Source: Glebionis coronaria
Lineage: Eukaryota; Streptophyta; Magnoliopsida; Asterales; Asteraceae
Length of the DNA stretch: 64,000 bases
Reading direction: 5' to 3'
NCBI GenBank assembly: GCA_025667525.1
Contig: CM046875.1
Span: 288,690,140 to 288,754,139 of the forward strand
Part shown: positions 49,136 through 57,620 of the stretch, one piece after another
Position numbering within the stretch: the first letter of the stretch is position 1
Layout of the letters: every line of letters begins with the position of its first letter
Position numbers and translations under genes: made by a program
The notes under the pieces: model-generated
Databases searched by the model: none
Told to the model about the DNA's origin: nothing
Seen by the model: only the letters and a program-made list of their open reading frames with translations

Positions 49136-50107
49136 TTACAATGGTAAGAACTTCGAAGAACATCCACCGGGGTCAAATACATGGTTCTCGTCCATCAGAT
49201 AGCACAAGCTTAAGGTGAACAAGACAAGCCAAAGAAGAGTAGGCGAGGTTCCCTTAAGCAGTTGTCGAGCATGGTGATAGAAAGTAGGATGAAGTGAAAG
49301 CATAGCTCCATAGTTTCCAAAAATCTTTCCTTTTATTTTATCAGATGGATACTGAGATGGCATCAAAATTGCGATACCCGGATCAAACACCTTTTCCTTT
49401 AGGGGAAAATAAGACTTAGACTCAGTAGACCTTGAAGATTTGCCCATAAACCGCACAATCTCATCCGAAGAAGGTGGAAAGAGAGGTGTCAAGACATAGG
49501 TACTACAGATATTGGTACCTTCCGGTTTCTTATCCTTTGAAACGGGTTTCTTCATATCCGAAGGAGGATAAAGACCATAATCAAAGTCCAAAGGAGGAGA
49601 ATCATGCTCATTAGGGAAGTATGTATTAAAAAAAGTGACAAAATCTTCCTCAAATGAGTAATTATCCAAAGTAGGATCAAGCATTGTTGGCGGAGGATCT
49701 TCATAAAAAATAGGAGCATAATCATTAGTAGAAGACATATCACTTAAGGAATCACTCGAAAGAGTGTCAACATCATCAAAGTCATCTTAAGTTGGCATAT
49801 CTTTATACTCTGAAGAAAAATCATCATAATCATCCACACCGGAACTAGAATCATCATCATAGTCATCATAGATCGGTGGAGAATCATAAATTGGTGGGGG
49901 TTCCAAATTGGAGAAAGAATCATTAGAATCATCCACATGGTCTTGGAAAAGTGGATTATCATAGCAAGACTCGAAAAGAGGATTGTCATGTAGCACAAAA
50001 TCATCAAGCTTTGTGCTTTCCAAAGAAGTTTTATCAAGCTCGTCTTGAATCACATCAATCATTTTCGCCGATTCGTTTCCATTTGATTTCCTTGTAATCT
50101 TCCCCAT
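49136..50107 (-). pseudogene. Acidic ORF of unknown function occupying the place of pol in A3
   Basis: One frame of 324 codons with a single internal TAA (49787-49789). The N-terminal third is strongly acidic with PPPIYDSPPIYDDYDDDSSS. The middle is again acidic (FEEDFVTFFNTYF). The C-terminal part is different: PGIAILMPSQYPSDKIKGKI, a histidine-containing LHPTFYHHARQLLKG, and a hydrophobic run SPTLLWLVLFTLSLCYLM (possible membrane segment), ending in ENHVFDPGG. No RT, RNase H or integrase motif is present. The acidic start may correspond to the protease-RT linker of A1 and A2; the rest has no counterpart in them. Confidence 0.55.
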
Positions 50108-50119
50108 CTTAAAAACTTG

Positions 50120-50671
50120 TTAATCATTCCTGACCGGTAGAATGAGTTCACCTTCGGCAACATCGACTAAAGCTTTTCCGGTTCTCAAGAATGGACGTCC
50201 AAGTATTAACGGAATACGAGGGTCCATTTCATAATCAACAACAACAAAATCGACCGGAAAAGTGAATGTACCAACTTTAACAAAAACATCTTCGACAATA
50301 CCAACTGGGTAAGCGAGAGTTCGATTTGCTAGCTCAAGAGTCATCTTTGTTGGTGTAAGGTCGGGTAATGATAACTTATTCTAAACACTTAATGGCATCA
50401 AATTAATACTTGCCCCGAGATCGGCTAAGGCAGTAAATTCTTCGGTTTTGTTAAATGTACAAGGCAACACAAAACGACCGGGATCTCCAGGTTTTTCCGG
50501 AAGTTCTTTAAGAAGGACTGCAGAACAGTTTTCATTTAAGCGTGCGTTGACAAATTCAGCCATCTTCTTCTTCTTACTAAGCAATTCCTTGTATACTTTG
50601 ACAAATTTTGGTATTTGGACAAGTGCTTCAACAAGGCTAATGTTGAAATTCATTTGGGAGATCATCTTCAA
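50120..50671 (-). pseudogene. pro: Athila A3 protease region
   Basis: Two frames separated by one stop near 50378. The first has [33 protein letters not shown] and the active site [16 protein letters not shown]. The second has [16 protein letters not shown] and [20 protein letters not shown]. It is the same arrangement as protease in A1 and A2, with active-site DLGAS preserved. Confidence 0.8.
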
Positions 50672-50683
50672 ATAGGTAGTGAT

Positions 50684-52382
50684 TTAAGAATCCTCCTTAG
50701 TGAGCACTTTGCACTTGTCTAATCTTGAAGGATAAGGAATATTGGGTTTAGGTGGTGTAGGTGTAGAAGGTGAAGGTTGAGATGTAGAAGGTTTAGAGGT
50801 GGAAGGTGGGGATGATGAAGGTTTTGTCTTTGGTACTTCTTCCGTAAGAGGTGGAGACGGTAATGTAGAACTAGTACTAGGCGTGGGAGTAGGAGGTATA
50901 AATGGGGGTGGAGGAGGTGTAGATGGAGTAACTAGGGAAGGGATAGACGATCCTACTAAAGTTGCTCCACTACGTGTAGTAATAGCACTCACATTCGCTC
51001 TAGGGTTTGTTTCGGTTGTAGAAGGAAGAGCACCTTGGGGACGAAGGGTTTGAAACATTTGAACGAATTTCCTATCCGTGGATTCTTGTATTTCCTTCAT
51101 GGTTTTCTCATGATCGGTTAGTTTTTGTAGAATCAAGTCCATGTGAGGATAAGGTAAATTAAACCCTTGTTGTTGAAAACCTTGGTTTGGGTATTGGTTA
51201 TATGGTTGAAAACCTTGAGGATTGAAACCTTGGTTTTGAAAGCCTTGGTTTTGCATTTGATAAGCTCCTTGATTAGCATTGTAGCCCCTCACATTTTCAT
51301 TTAGTTGAACATTGGCTCTTGGTGGCCCTTGGTTGTTATTGGTGGGTGGGTGAGGTCTTTGTTGAAAACCGGGTGGAGCCAAGTAATTTGTCGTGTTATA
51401 AGACAAGTGATTCACATCGACATTAGGCTTGAAAAGAACCCTCTTCGTGTTGTTGTAAGCATACACTTCCGCGTGAGATTGATCATAAGCTTTATCACAA
51501 TTAGCATAAGAGTGTGGCCCATCACAAGTTTCACAAGTAATATTGAGAGCATGGGCATTTTGATTCGAAGATTTATCTTTTAAAACAAGTTGTTTTATTG
51601 CTGAAGTAAGTTCCTTAAGTAGATTAGCCGTCTCACTATCACTAGCACTAGCCATAGTAGCCCTAACACTCTTGGTTTGGACTTTGGCTTTGTTCTCAAT
51701 AATAGCCCAACCCTCATTCATAGTTTTGATAATATATTACCCCCGAGGCACTATTTAGTGAGTCTTGGTCACTCAAACTTAATCCATTATAAAAAGTATT
51801 AATTTGATGTACCTTAGTAAAACCGTGTTGTGGACACTTTCATAAAAGCTCCTTAAAACGATCCTAAGATTCACTAAACGTCTCACCGTACTTTTGTTCG
51901 AAGTTAATGATGTCATTCCGCAAAGCGGTAGTACGTGAGGTTGGGAAAAAGTAATAGATAAACTTGGTCTCAAGGTCCGCCCATGTTGTAATACTTTGGG
52001 GTGGTTCCATATCAAGCCAAGTCCGGGCTTGTCCCTCGAGGGAGAAAGGAAAGAGGAGCAAGCGAATTGCCTCTTGTGAAACCCCATTGTATTTAACAGT
52101 ATTGGATAAGTGTACGGACCTCTTGATGTGATAGTGAGGATCATCATGAGTGCAGCCTAAGAAAGGTGTTGCAGAAACCATTTGAATGAAACTGGACTTG
52201 AGCTCGAAGTTGTTGGCGTCAATAGCCGGCACCACAATCGCATCATCGTTGCCTTCGACATGTGATTGCAAGAGCTTGATCATTGGACGGTTCTCCATTG
52301 TGTTGACAACGGGAGGCTCTACAATAGGAGGTTCAATAGTAGCGGCTTGAATGGATTTCCTTTTGCGTGAACGGGAAGGCAT
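50684..52382 (-). pseudogene. gag: Athila A3 gag
   Basis: It starts MPSRSRKRKS at 52382. The capsid-like part reads DDPHYHIKRSVHLSNTVK and WADLETKFIYYFFPTSR, then meets a stop at 51864. After a frameshift it resumes at 51721 with a coiled region, the complete zinc knuckle CETCDGPHSYANC, QGFNPQGFQPYNQ-type Q/G/F-rich repeats, and a proline-serine-threonine linker. Decay is mild: one shift and a few stops. Confidence 0.8.
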
Positions 52383-52644
52383 ACACCTACAAAAGAAAAG
52401 AATAGCAAAGAAGTAGAAGAAATAAAGTTAACGTGAAAAGAAAATATTTTTGGTGCAAAACTTTGAAAAAGAAATGCTTTTTATGAGTTTTTAAATGTTT
52501 TTGGATTTTTAAGATTTTTTTTGAAAAATTTTGAAAATTTTGACAAGAAAAGTAACGTTCAAAAGTGAACGGATCCCAAAATCCAACGCGTCTCTCACAG
52601 AAAACCGTTAATCTTCACGAAAAGAGCCGGCAGCGGCACCATTT
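52383..52644 (-). other. Athila A3 leader with primer site and hairpin
   Basis: The primer site on the minus strand reads TGGTGCCGCTGCCGGC, one base changed from A1 and A2. The inverted repeat CGTTCA (52556-52561), AAAG, TGAACG (52566-52571) is followed by GATCCCAAAA on the plus strand. Confidence 0.75.
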
Positions 52645-54427
52645 AATACAAAGGTTTTCCTACTATAAAAAAGTTCGTTGTTCTCGACTCGATTCGAATT
52701 GATTGCAGTTGAAAGTGTGACTCAGTTGTTCTTGGTGAAAAGAAAATAAAATGATTATCTATTTTAAAACAAAGATTAAAATGTCGTTGAGTAACTAAAT
52801 AAAAATAAAAGCATTAAAGGATAAATGACAAAAGATTTAAAACTTTAATAGTAAATTACGAAAGATTAAAGCTTTATAAAAAGTAAATTTGAAAACTTTA
52901 TAAAAATTTAAACTTTGAATTTAAACTAAGATAAAACAAGTAAAAATAAAGTTAAAGGAAAATGGAGGGAAAATGTAAATTTAAAAACAAATTCGAAATC
53001 CAAGATCCTGTCACAATCCAGAATACCCAATCTTTACTCTATCCGGAATCCTAAAACTAGCTACTATTCGGAATGTTATTCTATTGGTTATCCTGAATAT
53101 GAAAAAGAAATGCAATCCGGAAATCCTAAATCTAGCCTAATCCGGAATATGGAAGTGCTAGTTATTTGGAATACGCAATTACTCCTTATCCGGAATGAGG
53201 ATTGATGCTATCCGGAATGTGTAATAGCCAAAACCTTATCCGGAATATAAATTCCGGATAGAATCCGGAATTTAGGTTTAAAACGTTATCCGGAATCCGG
53301 TTTATTGGCTTATCCGGAATGAGTTCGATATACTATCCGGAATATGAAGATCTAAGGTCTATTCGGAATATGATGAAAATAGGGTAATCAGGAATAAATG
53401 AAAGAGGTAATCCGGGAAAACTAAATTGCTTCTAATCCGAAATATGAGGGTTTTACGAATCTGGATAAGGAAAATAAGCAAAAAGTGAAAATAAGGTATA
53501 ATTCAAATAAGCACTTACCAAAAACTTAACCAAAGTAATTTTAAGAAAAAGCAAATAAGCCACAATTTAAAAACTTTTAAAAACACTAAATAATCAAAAT
53601 ATTTAAAATCAACTTTTTTATAAAATTAAACTATTAAAGACACTTTATTAAAAATAAGAAAATCAAACAATAAGAATAAACACAATAAGCTATAAAGATC
53701 AAACACATCAAAACCAATAAGCACAATCAAACAAACACATCAATCAAAACAATAACATGATAAAACAACTACATGATTATATAAATCAAACAAGATTAAA
53801 AATAAGAAAGGTAGAATGAGAATGATTAATTAAAAGCTTGAAATAAAGATTAAGATTAAAGATTCAATACAAGATTAATGTAAAAGCTTAAAACAAAAAA
53901 AGAAAACCTTGAGAGAGAAAGTAATAAGCTACTCTTAAAGCATAAAAATAAATCTATTTAAAACTATCTAACCCCTCCTAATGACATATTAGGAGGGTAT
54001 TTATAGTAGGAGGAGATGTGTTGATGCTTTCTTCTTTCTTCTCGTCTTTTCGTCTTTTAAATTCTTCGTCTTTCTCGATGTTGTCTCGGGATTTGTCGAC
54101 ATGGAATGAACTCGTCTTCTATTTTTCTTCTTTTATTAGATTTGGTTCTTCGACTTCGTTAAACTTCCGTCTTTAGACTTTTTCTTCGATAAATCTTCCG
54201 AATAGGCCTTTGACTTCCGTTCTTTTTGCACTCTTGATCTTTTGACTTCGTCTTTTGTCTTTTTCTTCGATAAAAGTCCGTGTTTTCTTCCCTTTTCACA
54301 TTTTGGTCCTAAATCACAACAAAAACACAAACCACGCATAATTCCGACTTTTACGACATTAAATACACGTTTTGGCTTGGTTATTATTATAATTAAGTGG
54401 TAAAAGGATGGGTGTTTTCACACCTAT
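52645..54427 (-). repeat. 5' LTR of Athila A3
   Basis: Begins TAATACAAAGG and ends TTTTCACACCTAT on the plus strand. CGGAAT words lie at 52990-53465. Confidence 0.8.
53973..54007 (-). promoter_or_regulatory. A3 TATA box with perfect 10 bp inverted repeat
   Basis: Sense strand ACTATAAATA followed directly by CCCTCCTAAT, a 5-base loop and ATTAGGAGGG. The arms (53973-53982 and 53988-53997) are identical to those in A2, while the loop differs in length and sequence. Confidence 0.7.
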
Positions 54428-54457
54428 CATAGGGTCATATAGATGGCGCCATCTTAA

Positions 54458-54951
54458 TGATACAAAGGTTGAATGATCCTAGCTTGACCTGAATTAGGCT
54501 TAATTCGGGTGCTTGGGCTCCGGCTCCTGCACCAAGTGAACTTCAGTTTGGGATCCTGCACACAAAAAGTAACACGCTGTTAGGCTTACCGTGGGAACAT
54601 ATCCCATGATTAGACTCCAGCGTGAGAGTAAGTAATCAGTTTAGGATTAATAATCGGATGAGGTGTGAGAGTGTGAAGAATATGATACCTTTGTGGAACC
54701 CTTGGGGGTTCCTTATATAGGCGGTAAAACCCTACTGGGATTTTACCGAAGCTTCGGTCCCATGTAAAGGATAAGTACCATAATTAGCTTGATTGCTATC
54801 TTCTAATTATTGTTAGTGTATATCCCATACATTAGGGTAAGTCACAATCCTAATTAGCTTGTAATCCTGTCTAACCCTGTGCCGACTGTGTCGGGCCGTG
54901 GGCCGTACATATCCTATGTGGCCCACTGTTCATTCGAGGCTCACAAGCTCA
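54458..54951 (-). repeat. 5' LTR of TAT element (outer limit approximate)
   Basis: The inner end is TGATACAAAGG at 54458, next to a primer-site-like TGGCGCCATC on the minus strand (54451-54432). The outer end could be anywhere from 54945 to about 54985. A TATA box lies on the minus strand at 54720-54711 (CTATATAAGG). It is followed at once by an inverted repeat GGAACCC/GGGTTCC (54695-54701 and 54706-54712). Upstream of it lie a second inverted repeat (CGGTAAAA with TTTTACCG) and the palindrome CCGAAGCTTCGG. No second LTR is in the window to confirm limits. Confidence 0.6.
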
Positions 54952-55329
54952 AATAAAATTTATATAACCCATCTGTGATGGGCCAGATACGGGTAGTACC
55001 CGTGAGTCGAGTTCATGACCTGGTTGGGGACTATACATCATCACATGATCTTTAGCATTTTGATCACTTTCTCCCCCATTATGACTCACATCGGATGAGT
55101 CAGAAGTGGTATCACCCTTTTCCATCCCATGTTTGGCATAGGTGGGTTTGGAATTCTCAACATGCTGTGGATCATTGTTAGATACAATATTCAATTGTAC
55201 CCCAACTATTGGCTCTTCGTCATGCATGCTTGAGTCATGCTGTTGTGATGCTATGACGCTGCTTTTATCGTTAACCAAAGCGGTCTCCTTTGTGTCATCC
55301 GTATGACCATTATCCTTGTGCATCTGCAT
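54952..55329 (-). pseudogene. Copia-2 gag linker, second part, truncated
   Basis: Open for 126 codons; strongly hydrophilic (QMHKDNGHTDD, SSDVSHNGGESDQNAKD) with no zinc knuckle or enzyme motif. I associate this kind of acidic stretch with the gag-pol linker of Asteraceae copia polyproteins. The end (PSQMGYINFI) probably reads into the TAT LTR. A stop and short gap separate it from the next frame upstream. Confidence 0.5.
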
Positions 55330-55362
55330 CCTATTTTCTTGCTTCCAATTATCATAAGCTAG

Positions 55363-55794
55363 TTAAAGTTGTGATCTTTCATGAATCGAGTTGTCAAGAG
55401 ATATCATGTATTTGAAGACGGTACCACGAAAGTCTTGAATCTCGATATGCATATCCTCAAGGAATGATTTGCAGAGCGCTGCATTTTCTTTCTTGGCAAC
55501 ATCAAATTGAAGGAATGTCGAGAAATGTTTCACTAGAACTTGAAGTGCATCCACGGATTCATTTAGATTAAAGTCTTCTTTGTCAAGTTTCTGTTGAACA
55601 ATGTCCAAGTTTATCATCATAACCTCGATGAAGAACGAAGCATCTTGACCAAAGACTGCCACAAAGGATGGTCCATAGTCGAGCTTTATAAGCTCGTAGA
55701 CATGACATTCAAATTGTCTAAATGAGACCTGACATCTTTTTCTTGCTTCTTCTTGCATCTTCTGCAATTCTCCCTCTCGAGACTTTGAATTCAA
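55363..55794 (-). CDS. Copia-2 gag-like coiled-coil protein, first part
   Basis: The 143-codon frame starts MNSKSREGELQKMQEEARKR, 1.5 kb downstream of the primer site, and is the first substantial frame after the leader. It is rich in K, E, L, F with VMMINLDIVQQKLDKEDFNL and VDALQVLVKHFSTFLQFDVA, suggesting helical bundles. Asteraceae copia polyproteins have a comparable helical segment between capsid and protease, by memory rather than search. No zinc knuckle is seen. It ends at a TAA 30 bp before the next frame. Confidence 0.5.
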   Translation of the reverse strand: MNSKSREGELQKMQEEARKRCQVSFRQFECHVYELIKLDYGPSFVAVFGQDASFFIEVMMINLDIVQQKLDKEDFNLNESVDALQVLVKHFSTFLQFDVAKKENAALCKSFLEDMHIEIQDFRGTVFKYMISLDNSIHERSQL

Positions 55795-56089
55795 CGGTTA
55801 CATTAAAGTTCGATAAAGGTAAGGATTACTTATCGATCGAGCAATGAAAGAAAGTAATCGTGTTTGTTGTTGTCGAAAGAATAATACGGAGTTTTTCAAT
55901 TCTTGGAAAAATCGAGAATCAAATTCGCGGGATTTTAAAAACAACCGAATAAACCGTAATTGTTCTTGATTCCTTGATTAGTGATGAAAATTTGATTAAA
56001 TCCCCTAACAAAATGTTCTCGAGAAACCAAAAATTCCAAGATCAAATAACTCACATTTTTCAAAATCACGTTTTTGAAAAAATTCTAAC

Positions 56090-57075
56090 ACATAATTTCG
56101 GAATGAGTTCGTGAATGATCTCAGAATACCACTATAGAAGGTGTCAGAATATACTGTTTGAATGAATTTGGAATCCAACTACCAAAGGATTCGGAATAAT
56201 TTCGGAATAATCACAATAGATTTCGGAATATTTACAAAGATTTCGGAACCACAATCTAAGAATCTGGAATGATATGTAGATTTGGAATATCAAGTGAAAT
56301 TTCAAAGGTAAGATTTCGGAATGGAAATAGCTAAGTCTAAATTCGGAATGCTAACTAAACTAAATCCGGAATCCTTACTTAACTAAATCCGGAATCCTTA
56401 CTCAGCCAAATCCGGAAACCTTACTCAACCAAATCCGGAATCCTTACTTATCACAAATCTGGAATCCTTCTTATCATAAACCCGGAATACTTCTTATCAC
56501 TTAAATCCGGAATCCCTAAATGAGCCAAATCCGGAATAAAAGCAAAATCCTGAATACCCAATCCTAAATATTATTTAATCTAGAATGTATGCAAATCCTG
56601 AATACCAAGACTTAAATCCGGAATCCCAAGAATACTGAATTAACAAGAAATCCGGAATCCCCCGTACAATCCGGAATTACAAGTTCAATCCGGAATCGAC
56701 TGACAATCCGGAATCCACTTAGCTTTCTGGAATCCTTTCTAAATCCGGAATCAATGAAGATCCAGAATCCCCTTGAAATCCAACAAGCCAAGTTCTACAT
56801 CCGGAATGCACTAATCCGGAATCCAACTTAACTCAAATCCGGAAATGAAAAACTATCTTGTAAATCCGGAATTAAAGCAACACGAAGATCCGGAATCTTT
56901 TCTAATTTCGGAATAAACTTTAAAATTCGGAATCCACAAACCTTTCCGGAATCCCTTCCAAATCCGGAATTAAAAAGAATTTGACTAAGACGTCAATCCG
57001 GAATTAAACACAATCCGGAATTATAACTTAATCCGGAATTAAACTTGAAATCTTGAATAAACCCTTAATTCCGAA
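56090..57075 (-). repeat. Interspersed ATTCCGGAT word field in copia-2 leader
   Basis: Nearly 1 kb in which AATCCGGAAT or TTCGGAAT variants recur roughly every 20-30 bp, about 40 in all, with variable non-repetitive spacers. It lies between primer site and gag start, so it is transcribed but not translated. Few long frames cross it. The spacing is irregular, so this is not a simple tandem repeat. Confidence 0.85.
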
Positions 57076-57327
57076 ATTAAACTCAAATCGACCCTAAACC
57101 CTTTTTGGATGCGTTTTGAGCCTAAAATCAAGCCAAAAGATCCAGTTGTTTCGTGTTTTTGACAAAAACAAATACCCTAAATCACTAACACAACTATGTA
57201 GATGATTCCTAGGAAGATTAAACCAAAAATAACAAAAGAAATTGGATCGTGGGTTTTTAGATCAAAATCACACGAATTGGAACAAACACAAAAACAAAGC
57301 AATCATACCATGGCTCTTGATACCAAA

Positions 57328-57620
57328 AGTTAGTTTATCGTAATCCTTGATTATCTAATAGATAGAATGATTAAAAAAGAAAGGGAGATATGAAAAACTT
57401 AGAGAGAGAAAGGAGAGGACAGAGAGAAAGTAATATTAGATTAAGTACAAATGAGAACCAACAACCAACCCCTACTAACATGCTAGGAGGGGGTTTATAT
57501 ATAGCCCACCCTACATGTGGGCTTTGTGGTTATATGTTAGACAATGACTACGAGCCCATACTACGTATATATTCTTGGAGTGACCGAACCTTCTAAATAC
57601 GTAAAAACGTATATCCAACA
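57328..57620 (-). repeat. 5' LTR of copia-2
   Basis: The sense strand starts TGTTGGATATACG, typical for copia. The TATA box CTATATATAA (minus, 57504-57495) is followed by a C-rich/G-rich inverted repeat: plus-strand arms CCCCTACTA (57469-57477) and TAGGAGGGG (57484-57492), one mismatch. The inner limit next to the primer site is accurate to a few bases. Confidence 0.7.

Larger units (their letters stand above)
45303..54427 (-). mobile_element. Athila-derived element A3 without pol, inserted in TAT leader
   Basis: Two LTRs of about 1.78 kb (45303-47088 and 52645-54427), an Athila-type primer site, a degraded gag, a protease and an acidic ORF, but no RT, RNase H or integrase. From the end of the ORF at 49136 the sequence passes directly into the conserved Athila 3' noncoding region. 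It lies between the TAT primer site and the TAT gag start. The target duplication is not clear: the first 20 or so bases of the left LTR are diverged, so that limit is approximate. Termini appear to be TA/TA type like A2. Confidence 0.8.
13875..54951 (-). mobile_element. Ty3/gypsy TAT-lineage element, split by two Athila insertions
   Basis: Read on the minus strand, its parts are: 5' LTR (54458 to about 54951), primer site (54432-54451), gag (45299-43983 and 18249-17993), protease, RT, RNase H, a second archaeal-type RNase H, and integrase down to 13943. The second RNase H is diagnostic of the TAT lineage. Athila A1 occupies 18250-43982 within gag (TSD CCATG), and Athila A3 occupies about 45303-54427 between primer site and gag start. 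The 3' LTR is not in the window: the copia-like element and the chromovirus both sit in its 3' noncoding tail. Many frameshifts and stops show an old, dead copy. Confidence 0.8.
54952..57620 (-). mobile_element. 5' portion of a Ty1/copia element (copia-2), cut by TAT insertion
   Basis: On the minus strand: 5' LTR (57620-57328), an initiator tRNA-Met primer site (TTTTGGTATCAAGAGCC, about 57329-57313), a 1.5 kb leader full of ATTCCGGAT words, then gag-linker coding from 55794. Coding is cut near 54950 by the TAT LTR, so protease, integrase and RT would lie beyond the left window edge if they survive. Confidence 0.65.

Noticed and set aside
45298..54432. ATCAG/ATCAT as target duplication of A3
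   Set aside because: Four of five match, but it requires LTR limits inconsistent with the inner copies; left as unresolved.
56090..57075. CRISPR-like look: short repeats with unique spacers
   Set aside because: Repeat is only 8-10 bp, spacing is irregular, the sequence is plant nuclear, and the field lies in a retrotransposon leader.
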